Notes: generated by a model not told the origin, from the sequence alone. A stretch of DNA of 64,000 bases from Bacillus mojavensis RO-H-1 = KCTC 3706 (GCF_000245335.1 NZ_JH600294.1:248001-312000); one strand, 5' to 3'; positions 25,074 through 34,581 are shown, numbered from the stretch's first letter. Made by a program: numbers and translations.

Positions 25074-26132
25074 ATGACTGAACCAACCCTTAAACACAAA
25101 CAAAAACTGCTGACAAAGCAAGTCGCTGCTTTTGCTCAGCCCGAAACAAAAAACAGTCTGATTCAGCTTTTAAACACGTTTATCCCTTTCTTCGGACTTT
25201 GGTTTCTTGCTTATTTCAGCCTCAATGTCTCCTATCTTCTTACTTTAGCATTAACAGTGGTTGCCTCAGGGTTTTTGACAAGAATTTTCATTATCTTTCA
25301 TGACTGCTGCCATCAATCATTTTTCAAACAAAAGCGCTATAACCATATTCTCGGCTTTCTGACAGGTGTTCTGACTTTGTTCCCTTACCTTCAATGGCAG
25401 CACAGCCATTCGATTCATCACGCGACCAGCAGCAATCTGGATAAACGCGGAACAGGTGACATCTGGCTGTTAACGGTAAACGAATATATAGCCGCATCTA
25501 GACGCACAAAACTTGCATACAGACTTTATAGAAATCCGTTTATCATGTTTATTCTCGGACCAATTTATGTTTTTCTGATCACCAACCGTTTTAACAAAAA
25601 AGGCGCAAGACGTAAGGAGCGCGTGAACACGTACCTTACAAACCTGGCAATTGTGTCATTGGCTACTGTTTGCTGTCTCATCTTTGGCTGGCAATCGTTT
25701 TTGCTCGTGCAAGGCCCTATCTTTCTGATCTCAGGTTCAATCGGCGTGTGGCTGTTTTATGTACAGCATACATTTGAAGATTCTTATTTTGAAGCAGATG
25801 AAAACTGGAGCTACGTTCAGGCCGCTGTGGAGGGCAGTTCATTTTATAAACTCCCGAAACTCCTTCAATGGCTGACAGGCAACATCGGTTACCACCACGT
25901 TCACCATTTGAGCCCAAAGGTGCCCAACTACAAGCTTGAAGTTGCTCATGAACATCACGAACCATTAAAAAACGTACCGACAATTACCTTAAAAACAAGC
26001 CTGCAATCACTCGCCTTCCGCCTTTGGGATGAAGACAAAAAACAATTTGTATCATTTCGGGGTATAAAACAAATATCTTTCCGCCTTCCGCCTGATTCAA
26101 CAGAAAAACAGAAGCTGCGGGAGAACGCCTGA
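25074..26132 (+). CDS. des: Delta-5 acyl-lipid fatty acid desaturase Des
   Basis: 352 residues from the second ATG (GAGAGGA, 8 nt upstream). Three His boxes: HDCCHQS, HSHSIHH and HHVHH, the di-iron ligands of membrane desaturases, with four membrane helices. Des introduces a cis-delta-5 double bond into membrane phospholipids after cold shock. Activated by DesR-P; followed by desK-desR. Confidence 0.97.
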   Translation: MTEPTLKHKQKLLTKQVAAFAQPETKNSLIQLLNTFIPFFGLWFLAYFSLNVSYLLTLALTVVASGFLTRIFIIFHDCCHQSFFKQKRYNHILGFLTGVLTLFPYLQWQHSHSIHHATSSNLDKRGTGDIWLLTVNEYIAASRRTKLAYRLYRNPFIMFILGPIYVFLITNRFNKKGARRKERVNTYLTNLAIVSLATVCCLIFGWQSFLLVQGPIFLISGSIGVWLFYVQHTFEDSYFEADENWSYVQAAVEGSSFYKLPKLLQWLTGNIGYHHVHHLSPKVPNYKLEVAHEHHEPLKNVPTITLKTSLQSLAFRLWDEDKKQFVSFRGIKQISFRLPPDSTEKQKLRENA

Positions 26133-26137
26133 CTATT

Positions 26138-26176
26138 AGGAGGTCTTCTTATACAACAAGAAGACTTCCTTTTTAT
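26138..26176 (+). terminator. des terminator
   Basis: AGGAGGTCTTCTT-ATACAAC-AAGAAGACTTCCTTTTT. Confidence 0.85.
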
Positions 26177-26251
26177 TGTTCGGTGGTGCAATCTGGCTTT
26201 TACAATGGTAAAGTTACATTTAAGATGAAAAGCTGAAAATGAGGTTATATC

Positions 26252-27364
26252 ATGATCAAAAAGCATTTTACATTTCAAAAACTAAGCGGAATCACGCCTT
26301 ATATATGGACGATATTTTTCATCCTGCCGTTCTACTTTATATTTAAATCATCTTCTACATTTGTTATTATCGTCGGAATTATTTTGACGCTTTTATTTTT
26401 TTCGGTTTATCGATTTGCTTTTGTCTCAAAAGGCTGGGCCATTTATTTGTGGGCGTTTCTGTTAATCGGCATTTCAACCGCCTCCATTACGCTGTTCAGC
26501 TATATTTATTTCGCTTTTTTTATCGCGTATTTTATCGGAAACATAAAAGAACGCGTTCCTTTCCACATTTTATATTACGTACATTTAATAAGCGCAGCTG
26601 TCGCAGCGAATTTCAGTCTTGTGTTAAAAAAGGAATTCTTTCTGACACAAATTCCTTTTGTCGTCATCACCCTCATCAGTGCGATTTTATTGCCGTTCAG
26701 TATCAAAAGCCGCAAGGAGCGCGAACAGTTGGAAGAAAAACTCGAATTTGCAAATGAACGGATTGCCGATTTGGTAAAATTAGAAGAAAGGCAGCGGATT
26801 GCCCGCGATCTCCACGATACGCTTGGTCAAAAGCTTTCACTTATCGGTTTAAAAAGCGACTTGGCGAGAAAATTAATATACAAAGATCCCGAACAAGCAG
26901 CGCGTGAGCTGAAAAGCGTTCAGCAAACAGCGAGAACTTCTTTAAATGAAGTCAGAAAAATCGTATCCTCTATGAAAGGCATCCGGCTCAAGGATGAAAT
27001 CATAAACATCAAACAAATTCTCGAAGCTGCTGACATTACATTTATCTACGAAGATGAGAAAATGCCCGAAAATATCTCATTGCTTAATGAAAACATTTTG
27101 AGCATGTGCTTAAAGGAAGCTGTCACAAATGTTGTCAAACACAGTCAGGCTAAAACATGCCGAGTTGATATCCAGGAGCTCTGGAAGGAAGTTGTTATTA
27201 CAGTGTCAGACGATGGAACATTTCAAGGAGGAGAAACGTGCTTTTCAAAGGGACATGGCTTACTCGGTATGAGAGAGCGTCTTGAATTTGCAAACGGGAG
27301 CCTTCACATCAACACCAAAAACGGAACCAAGCTTACCATGAAAATTCCTAATAACTCAAAATAA
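26252..27364 (+). CDS. desK: Thermosensor histidine kinase DesK
   Basis: 370 residues: four to five N-terminal membrane helices (to about 150) that sense membrane thickness, a coiled linker, HisKA_3 with RQRIARDLHDTLGQKLS (phospho-His near 188), and an HATPase with NVVKHSQ, VSDDG and GHGLLGMRERL. In cold DesK phosphorylates DesR; in warm it is a phosphatase. Adjacent to desR, 18 nt apart. Confidence 0.97.
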   Translation: MIKKHFTFQKLSGITPYIWTIFFILPFYFIFKSSSTFVIIVGIILTLLFFSVYRFAFVSKGWAIYLWAFLLIGISTASITLFSYIYFAFFIAYFIGNIKERVPFHILYYVHLISAAVAANFSLVLKKEFFLTQIPFVVITLISAILLPFSIKSRKEREQLEEKLEFANERIADLVKLEERQRIARDLHDTLGQKLSLIGLKSDLARKLIYKDPEQAARELKSVQQTARTSLNEVRKIVSSMKGIRLKDEIINIKQILEAADITFIYEDEKMPENISLLNENILSMCLKEAVTNVVKHSQAKTCRVDIQELWKEVVITVSDDGTFQGGETCFSKGHGLLGMRERLEFANGSLHINTKNGTKLTMKIPNNSK

Positions 27365-27382
27365 ACAAAAAGGATGGCTTAC

Positions 27383-27982
27383 ATGATTAGTATATTTATT
27401 GCAGAAGATCAGCAGATGCTGTTGGGCGCTTTAGGATCACTATTAAACTTAGAAGACGATATGAAAGTCGTCGGCAAAGGAACAACCGGACAGGATGCTG
27501 TCGAATTTGCAAAAAAACACCAGCCCGATGTATGCATTATGGACATTGAAATGCCCGGAAAGACAGGACTTGAAGCAGCTGAGGAATTAAAGGATACAGG
27601 CTGCAAAATTATTATCTTAACCACTTTTGCCCGCCCCGGCTACTTTCAGAGAGCCATTAAAGCCGGCGTTAAAGGCTATTTGTTAAAGGACAGTCCGAGC
27701 GAAGAACTCGCGAGCGCCATCCGAAGCGTCATGAATGGAAAGCGTATCTACGCACCTGAGCTGATGGAGGATATGTATAGCGAGGCCAACCCTCTCACAG
27801 ATAGAGAAAAAGAAGTGCTCGAACTTGTGGCTGACGGAAAAAATACAAAAGAAATCGCCCAAGAACTCAGCATTAAAAGCGGAACGGTGCGAAATTATAT
27901 CTCCATGATTCTAGAAAAGCTTGAAGTGAAAAACCGAATAGAAGCCATTACGCGTTCAAAGGAAAAAGGCTGGTTTAAGTAA
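27383..27982 (+). CDS. desR: Response regulator DesR
   Basis: 199 residues from the ATG before ISIFIAEDQQ. NarL family: receiver with Asp in DVCIMDIEMPG, Thr in IILTTFARPG and Lys in YLLKDSP; LuxR HTH LTDREKEVLELVADGKNTKE. DesR-P tetramers bind the des promoter palindrome. Confidence 0.97.
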   Translation: MISIFIAEDQQMLLGALGSLLNLEDDMKVVGKGTTGQDAVEFAKKHQPDVCIMDIEMPGKTGLEAAEELKDTGCKIIILTTFARPGYFQRAIKAGVKGYLLKDSPSEELASAIRSVMNGKRIYAPELMEDMYSEANPLTDREKEVLELVADGKNTKEIAQELSIKSGTVRNYISMILEKLEVKNRIEAITRSKEKGWFK

Positions 27983-28019
27983 AAGAGGATCTTGACATAT
28001 GTCCAAGATCCTCTTTTTG
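27982..28019 (+). terminator. desKR terminator
   Basis: AGAGGATCTTG-ACATATGTC-CAAGATCCTCTTTTTG. Confidence 0.9.
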
Positions 28020-28053
28020 TTAATCTGCCGCGACCCGCGCTGCACCGATTTCT

Positions 28054-28317
28054 ATGATTTATAAAAATAAAGCCGGTCAGTATATTTATATTTATTGGAG
28101 AGACGGGTTAAAAAACTTGCCTTCCACCTGGAATGACAGATTTTCCTCCTTAAGTATGGCTTCGCCTATTTCAAGCTATTCAACGACGCTCTGTGAGCAC
28201 ACTTCAACTCAAGGGTATGGCAAAGGAGTCATGTTTAGACTTTCTGATTGGTATCGCAAAACTGCCAATATGGCTTCAGATTGGGACAACAAGGCTTCAG
28301 CAATCCAAATCAAATAA
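28054..28317 (+). pseudogene. Truncated secreted-protein remnant (beta/gamma-crystallin-like)
   Basis: An 87-codon frame with no ribosome site and no signal peptide. It contains DRFSSLSMASPISSYSTTLC, GVMFRLSDWYRKTANMASDW and DNKASAIQI, like the C-terminal repeat of small secreted crystallin-fold or inhibitor I36 proteins. It probably lost its N-terminus. It lies just after the desR terminator, in a decayed region. Confidence 0.4.
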
Positions 28318-28319
28318 TC

Positions 28320-29232
28320 TAGGTAGAAGTTTCAAAATCACTATTCTCTAAAGAAGCATGAGAATCGTGATTTCTTGTATTGTCCTCACAGTTGCCAGTC
28401 TGCTGTGCTTAATCCTGAATTTTCACTTACACAGAGTCAGGTCCGGTTTCAGAATCTATTTTCTTATTAAATTCTGCCTTTTCATGAGAGCCGTCAACCT
28501 ATCTGTTTAAGTTGGTCCATGTGGCACCCGCCTTGTGCAGCAATAAATTTTCTCTTTCCAGCACGTTCTAATGTATTATAGGGGAAGATTCATTTTAAAT
28601 TTTGTAAGCCATATGAACACACCTCATTGGTGCCAGCTCATTCCTTCAGCTTTAGCTCCGTACGTCTGTCTCCATGTCTTCAGAAGACATAAAACTATAT
28701 CTCTCGGCACGATAGGTGTAAAACTCCAACACCGAACCAGTACAACATTTGCGTATCCTCGCATCAACATCACCAAACATTATTCCGTAACCTGCATCAG
28801 ACATTAAACCTAATGACTCGGAAGCTGAACTGATCACGAATACCGTCAACCACGATTTCCTATATGAACAGTTAGTATGTTAGGAAGACAGTCAAGATAT
28901 TTCATTGTTTTGGGAGAACAGCGCAGACAAAGCCCTCTTCCATTTCCTTGTCCACCAAATCACAAAATAAGCCGTTATCCCAAGTCTAGGAAACGGCTCA
29001 TGTCTCTGGCTATACGTATTTAGATGTGATTATCTGATTAAGGGATCTTTCCTTTAGCAGCCTTCTCATTTAAAAACAGTTTTTTCACTTTAAACCGCAA
29101 TGAACGTGCTGATCCCAAACGACTCCGTAATGCGGAAGGCTTGATTTAAAACAAGATCCCAGAATACAGCACTTCGGCAGGAATGAAACAGTGTAACCCA
29201 TGATCAAAAGCTCAGAAACGATCTGTTATCTT
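28320..29232. other. Decayed non-coding region
   Basis: About 900 nt between desR and the symporter remnant. Frames are short and lack ribosome sites, base composition is chromosomal, and no promoter-terminator pair stands out; probably eroded genes. Confidence 0.5.
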
Positions 29233-29463
29233 TAATCAAATCGCTGCTCCAAAAAATCAGGTATCGTCATGATTCCTGATTTTAAGTAACGCGGCCAAAA
29301 GACAAATGCCAGAAAAACCAACGCCAGCGGCGCACATGCTTCCCAAGACAGTCTGTCATAGACAGAGAGGCCGCGTAGCTTTGTCCATTTAACCCCACCA
29401 TCTGCTCGGTTGATACATTCGATAATAAAAGCGAGCTTCCAATATATAAAGCAGTAAGGCTTC
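29233..29463 (-). pseudogene. Sodium/solute symporter (SSS family) remnant
   Basis: Two frames join across a small indel near GCGGCC: TALYIGSSLLLSNVSTEQMV plus GLNGQSYA, then LSWEACAPLALVFLAFVFW and PRYLKSGIMTIPDFLEQRFD followed by a stop. The NxSTEQ and KxGIxTIPxFLEQR segments are hallmarks of SSS transporters around helices 2-3. No start or remaining helices are present, so this is a fragment of a lost transporter gene. Confidence 0.7.
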
Positions 29464-29577
29464 TCCCCCTAAGGAATAACGGTTAGAGGATGCAAGTGAG
29501 CCCCTTGTCCTTCGCCATAAAAATAATGCAGGTATTCATGATAAGAAACGATACAATCTTCAAAGCAAAAGCCAGCA

Positions 29578-29642
29578 GCTCCTTCTGCAAAGATAAAGAT
29601 GATAGGGGCCGTTAACCTTCTATTTATCATTGCAGAAGGAGC
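29578..29642. repeat. 12-bp inverted repeat
   Basis: GCTCCTTCTGCA (29578-29589) and TGCAGAAGGAGC (29631-29642) are perfect inverted copies 41 nt apart. Could form a stem or be the end of a lost element. Confidence 0.4.
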
Positions 29643-29685
29643 ACAATTTTTTATCGGCATATTATGTTTTACGTCTCTAAAAACA

Positions 29686-29722
29686 AAAAAAGGACACGAG
29701 CTTAGAGCTACATGTCCTTTAT
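29686..29722 (-). terminator. yocH terminator
   Basis: AAAGGACA-TGTAGCTCTAAGCTCG-TGTCCTTTTTTT on the minus strand. Confidence 0.7.
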
Positions 29723-29736
29723 CTTCATCTATTCTA

Positions 29737-30600
29737 TTAATTTAACACTTTTACACTTACTGTTCTGACGCCCCAATTATGTGCATCACTTTTGTTTGGT
29801 ACAAATACGTCAATTTTATTTCCTTTTATTGCGCCGCCAGTGTCTGCTGCTGTTGCTTCTCCATAACCTTCAACATAGACTTTAGAACCTAGCGGAATCA
29901 CGTTTGGATCAACCGCAATAACTTTAGCATTCGGGTTCTTGTTTAAGTCGATGCCTGTTGCTGTAACGCCGGAAATGCCGCCGTCGTTAGCAGAGTAAGC
30001 AGTAGCAGTAACTGTTAGTTCTTTTGTCGCTTCTTGTTGATTTGTATTAGATTCAACAGCCTTTTCTTCTGTTTTAACAGAAGTGTCTGCTGCAGCCTTT
30101 GTTTCTTGTTTAGGTTGCTGTTGAACAGCTTCTTGTTTAGGTTGCTCTTTTTGCACAGCCTCTTGTTTTGTTTCAGTTTGAGGTGCGCTTGTTTGCGCAT
30201 TCTCAGTCACTGTGTTTGCTGCTGTTGCCTGACCTTTTACTGAAAGTGTAGATCCAGCATAGATCATGTCAGAGCTTAAGTTATTCCAACCTTTCAGGTT
30301 GTTAACTGTCGTACCGAATTTTTGAGCAATCTTAGAAAGCGTATCTCCCGCTTTAATTGTATATTGCCCAGATGTGGTTGTTTCTTCTGAAGAAATGGTC
30401 AGTTTTTCTCCCGTAATGATTGTATCAGAAGTTAACTTGTTCCATTCTTTTAGGTCCTTCAGGTTCACTCCGTTTTTCTGAGAGATCCCCCAGAGCGTAT
30501 CACCCTTTTGCACCGTGATTTCTTTCGCAGAAGCGTGAGCTCCGAATGCAGTTGTTGAAAGTGCTGCAACTGCTACAAAGGACATAATCGTCTTCTTCAT
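29737..30600 (-). CDS. yocH: Secreted cell-wall hydrolase YocH (LysM, 3D domain)
   Basis: 287 residues from the ATG after GGAGG. Signal peptide to about residue 25, two LysM repeats (VQKGDTLWGISQKNGVNLKD; IKAGDTLSKIAQKFGTTVNN), a Gln/Lys-rich low-complexity linker with repeated KQEAVQ, and a C-terminal 3D (RlpA/MltA-like) domain with TATGIDLNKNPNAKVIAVDP. Remodels peptidoglycan; a known WalR-activated gene. Confidence 0.95.
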   Translation of the reverse strand: MKKTIMSFVAVAALSTTAFGAHASAKEITVQKGDTLWGISQKNGVNLKDLKEWNKLTSDTIITGEKLTISSEETTTSGQYTIKAGDTLSKIAQKFGTTVNNLKGWNNLSSDMIYAGSTLSVKGQATAANTVTENAQTSAPQTETKQEAVQKEQPKQEAVQQQPKQETKAAADTSVKTEEKAVESNTNQQEATKELTVTATAYSANDGGISGVTATGIDLNKNPNAKVIAVDPNVIPLGSKVYVEGYGEATAADTGGAIKGNKIDVFVPNKSDAHNWGVRTVSVKVLN

Positions 30601-30642
30601 AAGTAAATCCTCCCTTGTTAGCTTTTTATTGGCGGCTAACAG

Positions 30643-30702
30643 GTGATATCGTAACACATGTAAATGTCAAATCAATAACAAAAAGATATGATTTAGATTA
30701 CA
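30643..30702 (-). promoter_or_regulatory. yocH promoter with WalR-like box
   Basis: On the minus strand TGTAAT-N5-TCATAT (30686-30702) resembles the WalR direct repeat. A TTGACA (30665-30670) and TATCAC (30643-30648), 16 nt apart, follow. Matches known WalRK control of yocH. Confidence 0.6.
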
Positions 30703-30836
30703 GTTCCTTTACATGAAGGATTTCTCTCTGTTGGAAAGTCTTACTGAACCCTTGATATAATAGGCTTTTCAAGTCTTTTAAGTTTGAGTCAAAAAAAAGA
30801 AAAGAAAATGTGTTTTTCAAAGAAAATAAGGTTGAT

Positions 30837-32624
30837 TTATGCTTTTTTTGGGGCTGTCACCTTTACATAAGCTTGTATTTCTTCTAAAAAAAGCCGGCCA
30901 TATTTTGCTCTTTTTTGTTCTCCGACTCCTTTTATAGACAAAAGCTCTTCATCATTTACAGGCTGTTTTCCTGACATATCTTTCAGCGTCTGATCAGAAA
31001 AAACGACAAAAGGCGGAACACCCTGCTCTGCTGCAATTTGCTTGCGTAAGGTGCGAAGCCGTTCAAACAGCTCGTCATTTTCTGTAATGGCTTCTGCTTT
31101 TAATGCTTCTTTTCTCGCTACCGCTAATTCGCTTCTCAGCACATTTCTCCCTTTGCCGCTAACAAAAAGAGTCGGAAATGTTCCATCTGACATCCTAATA
31201 AAGTCGTCAGCAATCAGAAATTCAATAAAGTCGCTGATTTCACTAACTGATTGGTGCTTTAATATTCCGTATGTTGAAAGGCTGCTAAAGCCGTTTTCGA
31301 GCACTTTTTTATTTTTTGATCCAGCGAGCACCTGGGCAACCATCGTCTTCCCAAAACGTTCATTCATACGAATGATACACGATAAGACCATCTGCGCTTC
31401 TCTCGTCACGTCATGGGCTGTTCTTGTATCTGTACAGTTTCCGCACTGTCCGCAGGCGTCAGGTTCCTTTTCTCCGAAATACATCAGAATAAATCGCTGC
31501 AGACAATCTTCCGTATGGCAGTAGTCAACCATTTGTCGCAGTTTTTTCAAGTCCTGCTTTTGCTTTTCTTCATTTTCCGATTGCTCGATTAAAAAGCGCT
31601 GCACCATAATATCTTGCGGAGAAAATAAAAGCACACATTCACTGTCGAGGCCATCCCGTCCAGCTCGTCCCGCCTCCTGATAGTAGCTTTCCATATCTTT
31701 CGGTATCTGTGCATGAAGAACAAACCTGATATTTGATTTATCGATGCCCATCCCGAAAGCAGATGTGGCAACCATGACCTGCAGCTCATCGTTCAGAAAC
31801 CTTTCCTGCTGTTCTTTTCTGACTTCGTCCTGTAAGCCCCCGTGATACCGCCCTGCGCTAATTTGATTTCGTTTTAACCGCTCATATATCCGATCTGCTT
31901 CTTTTCTTGTCGCGGTATAGACGATTCCTGCTTCATGTTTGTTTCTTTTTACATACTCATCAATAAAACGATCTTTGTTTTCCCCTTTTGCAACTTTCAA
32001 AGTCAGGTTGTCACGGGAGAAACCGGTATACACCGTGTTTTCTTTTTGAATATGCAGCTGACGGCATATATCATCATGCACCTCAGGTGTTGCTGTTGCC
32101 GTTAATGCCATGATGACAGGTTTGTCATTTAACTCGTGAAACAGAATTTCAATGTTTCTGTAGCTTGGCCTGAAATCGTGGCCCCATTGAGAAATACAGT
32201 GCGCTTCATCTATTGCTACTAAAGGAACGTCGATGCTTTGCAAAATACGTATAAATTCTGTTGAGGTTAACCGCTCTGGTGTAATGTAAAAAAGCTTATA
32301 GGCCCCTTCTTTCAGGCCGTTCAGCCTTTCATATATTTCTTGATTGGTTTGCGAACTGTTGATGTAAGCGGCTTTGATTCCCGCTTCTTCAAGAGCATCA
32401 ACCTGATCCTTCATTAATGATATTAACGGCGAAATGACAATCGTTGTTCCTTCAAACATCAGTGCCGGAATTTGATAGCATATTGATTTTCCCCCGCCCG
32501 TCGGCATAATGCAGACCGTGTTTTGTCTCGCTTCTGTCACCGAACGGATGGCTTCCTCCTGCCCTCTGCGCAGCTTTTCATAACCGAAATAATGCGCCAA
32601 CAGAGATTGGGCTTTATGTAACAT
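30837..32624 (-). CDS. recQ: ATP-dependent DNA helicase RecQ
   Basis: 595 residues from the ATG before LHKAQSLLAHYFGYE. Walker A MPTGGGKSICYQIP, DEAHCISQWGHDFR, motif VI QEAGRAGRDG, zinc-binding cysteines CGQCGNC, winged helix and a C-terminal HRDC domain (LLSIKGVGEQKRAKYG). One of two RecQ-like helicases in B. subtilis, involved in replication-fork repair and RecF-pathway recombination. Confidence 0.96.
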   Translation of the reverse strand: MLHKAQSLLAHYFGYEKLRRGQEEAIRSVTEARQNTVCIMPTGGGKSICYQIPALMFEGTTIVISPLISLMKDQVDALEEAGIKAAYINSSQTNQEIYERLNGLKEGAYKLFYITPERLTSTEFIRILQSIDVPLVAIDEAHCISQWGHDFRPSYRNIEILFHELNDKPVIMALTATATPEVHDDICRQLHIQKENTVYTGFSRDNLTLKVAKGENKDRFIDEYVKRNKHEAGIVYTATRKEADRIYERLKRNQISAGRYHGGLQDEVRKEQQERFLNDELQVMVATSAFGMGIDKSNIRFVLHAQIPKDMESYYQEAGRAGRDGLDSECVLLFSPQDIMVQRFLIEQSENEEKQKQDLKKLRQMVDYCHTEDCLQRFILMYFGEKEPDACGQCGNCTDTRTAHDVTREAQMVLSCIIRMNERFGKTMVAQVLAGSKNKKVLENGFSSLSTYGILKHQSVSEISDFIEFLIADDFIRMSDGTFPTLFVSGKGRNVLRSELAVARKEALKAEAITENDELFERLRTLRKQIAAEQGVPPFVVFSDQTLKDMSGKQPVNDEELLSIKGVGEQKRAKYGRLFLEEIQAYVKVTAPKKA

Positions 32625-32740
32625 AACGTCTAACCCTCGCTTTTCCTTCAATTTCTCCCATCATATCACAAAAAATAGACCTGCATTTCTTCCCGAATGG
32701 AAATTGAATTTTCGATATAAAAATCCTTTTTCAGATAAAA

Positions 32741-32952
32741 TAAAAAGCCATTTCCATAAAGGAAATGGCCTTCGCTACATCTTGCCGTATGCAAGTAAGA
32801 AAGTTTTAAACCACCACTCCTCAAAGTGGGTGTTTGCAGAAACGTTCCTGTCGTCCTCTGCAATGGAGGCATGACATTCCGGCTTCGATATAAAACTCCC
32901 TATTACAGCTTAAAGGTTAAAACTTAATTAACAATACGTACAAAGTAGCTTC
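32741..32952 (-). ncRNA. bsrB: 6S-2 RNA (BsrB)
   Basis: Lies between recQ (yocI) and azoR1 (yocJ), the known place of 6S-2 RNA. It begins after a strong promoter and ends in a hairpin (AAGCCATTTCC-ATAAA-GGAAATGGC) with T-run near 32741, giving about 205-210 nt, as reported for BsrB. Contains the long-stem segments AGGACGACAGGAACG and CACTTTGAGGAGTG. 6S RNAs bind the sigma-A RNA polymerase. Confidence 0.88.
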
Positions 32953-32958
32953 TTTTAT

Positions 32959-32987
32959 ATAGTACACCATTGGACATATTTTATCAA
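32959..32987 (-). promoter_or_regulatory. bsrB promoter
   Basis: TTGATA (32982-32987), 17-nt spacer and TACTAT (32959-32964) on the minus strand. Confidence 0.75.
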
Positions 32988-33146
32988 GGGGGCAAATCAA
33001 TTGTTCAGAAAAACTTTTTTTCATTCATAAAACTGTTTTTTCGCTAATATATCTAATGATTCGACAAACAAAAAATATATTACAATAAAAAAAACATCAT
33101 TTTCTAGCGGCAAGAAGTGATCACTTTCTTCTATATAATATGTACG

Positions 33147-33178
33147 CAAAAAAACTCCTATCTCACGGATAGGAGTCT
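33147..33178 (-). terminator. azoR1 terminator
   Basis: GACTCCTATC-CGTGA-GATAGGAGT followed by a T-rich run (TTTTTTTG) on the minus strand. Confidence 0.8.
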
Positions 33179-33185
33179 TCATTCA

Positions 33186-33813
33186 TTAAAACTTAGCAGC
33201 AAGCTCTTTCGCTTCTTGCAAGCCTTTTTCAACAATTTCTTGTGCTTTATCAGGCGCTGCGTTATGTCCCTCAATGACAACTGTGTGCAAGTCTTGAACA
33301 CCCCAGAAACCAAGAACTGTTTTCATGAAGTTTAAGGACATTTCTAGTGAAGCCATTGGTCCTTCTGAATAAACGCCGCCGCGCGCGTTAAGAAGTGCAA
33401 CTTTTTTGTCGCCCATTAAACCAACTGGTCCTTCTTGTGTGTATTTGAATGTAACGCCTGCGCGAGACAGGTAATCCACATAAGTATGAAGCACTGCTGG
33501 CACTGTGAAGTTCCAAAGCGGGAATGCGAACACCACTTTATCAGCTTTTACAAATTGGTTCAGATATTTGTCAGCTGTTGCAGCTTTGTTTTTTTTCTTC
33601 CTCAGTCATTTCCATACCTTGACCTGCTTTAAATGTTCCGTTAATCATATCTCTTCCAAGGTAAGGAAGGTTTTCTTTATGAAGATCTAATTCAATCACT
33701 TCATCATTAGGATTGTTTTCTTTATATGCAGCTAAAAATGCTTCGTATAGTTTAACTGAAACACCTTCTTCAGATGTACGGTCACTTGATTTTACAAATA
33801 AAACTGTAGACAT
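33186..33813 (-). pseudogene. azoR1: FMN-dependent azoreductase/quinone reductase AzoR1, frameshifted as read
   Basis: 208 residues when joined. The N-terminus MSTVLFVKSSDRTSEEG...[10 protein letters not shown] is cut from [20 protein letters not shown] and the rest by one extra base in the T8 run at 33589-33596. Flavodoxin-like fold with FPLWNF at the FMN site and [11 protein letters not shown]. Reduces quinones and azo dyes; controlled by YodB. Ribosome site AGGAGG. Confidence 0.92.
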
Positions 33814-33846
33814 TTGTATTCCTCCTGGTAAACTTTTTATATTAAC

Positions 33847-33858
33847 TTACAAATAGTA
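33847..33858. promoter_or_regulatory. Candidate YodB operator upstream of azoR1
   Basis: TTACAAATAGTA, i.e. TACTATTTGTAA on the coding strand. It lies 34 nt before the azoR1 start and matches the site upstream of yodC at 10 of 12 positions. Confidence 0.7.
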
Positions 33859-33966
33859 TGTTACTTTCTTTTTTATTTGTCAAAGTCAATCACTTTATTT
33901 CGAATATGAGATTTTTTTATAAAAAAAAGCAAGTACACCTTATATCGGTGTACTTGCTTGCGATTT

Positions 33967-34458
33967 TCAATTTGAATCCTGCTCGCGGTTTAAAATCTCA
34001 TACGTTTGAGAACTTTTTTGATCAATTGTTTCTTTATTAGATAGATCTTTAACTTGTTGGTGAAACTCCCTTTCAAATGACGGAGCATCCGTTTCCAAAT
34101 CGTCCTCTACATCAGCTTGGGCTTCCACGGTCATTCTTGCGTACGGAACAGCTTCCAATCTTTCGTATGGGATATCTTGACCTGTTTTTTCACAAATTCC
34201 GTACGTCCCGTCTTTTATCTTTTGTAAAGCGTGATTAACTTCCTCCAAAAGCTCCCGGTCTATTTCTTTTACCGTTTGGTCTGTCATGCGGTCTGTTACA
34301 AGCGTTCCGTGGTCAGCCATATGGTTATCAACCCCATTAGACAGCTCTCCTACTTCTTCAGTCATTGATTGTGTTTTCTTTTTTTCACCAGACAATTCTT
34401 TTTGCATATGAAGCAATTTATGGTAGAGATGCTGGGTTTGTTCTTTAGTCAGTGCCAT
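33967..34458 (-). CDS. yocK: DksA/TraR-like general stress protein YocK
   Basis: 163 residues from the ATG before ALTKEQTQHLYH (AGGAGAGG upstream). N-terminal coiled coil and the DksA/TraR-type segment ALQKIKDGTYGICEKTGQDIPYERLEAVPYA, with only one of the usual four zinc Cys retained. A possible sigma-B promoter (GTTTGT-N14-GGGAAC) lies just upstream, fitting its known general stress control. Confidence 0.9.
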   Translation of the reverse strand: MALTKEQTQHLYHKLLHMQKELSGEKKKTQSMTEEVGELSNGVDNHMADHGTLVTDRMTDQTVKEIDRELLEEVNHALQKIKDGTYGICEKTGQDIPYERLEAVPYARMTVEAQADVEDDLETDAPSFEREFHQQVKDLSNKETIDQKSSQTYEILNREQDSN

Positions 34459-34581
34459 GTGTATCCTCTCCTTTTTTTCTCTGTTCCCAGTTTTGAATAC
34501 TGACAAACCAAAAAAGGCGTTTTTACGGCACAAAAAAAGACCAAACCATTCTTTAGAGACGGCTGGCCTCAGTTAGTTTAT

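Noticed and set aside
28571..28849. Overlapping frames of 65-78 codons on both strands
   Set aside because: Overlap each other, no ribosome sites, composition looks random.
29469..29660. 63-codon minus-strand frame with a Cys/His-rich middle
   Set aside because: No ribosome site and it spans a 12-bp inverted repeat in a decayed region; no family resemblance.
30034..30243. Leu/Phe-rich 69-codon plus-strand frame within yocH
   Set aside because: Artefact of the Gln/Lys repeats in the YocH linker read on the other strand.
32666..32872. 68-codon minus-strand frame
   Set aside because: Lies inside 6S-2 RNA and ends past its terminator.
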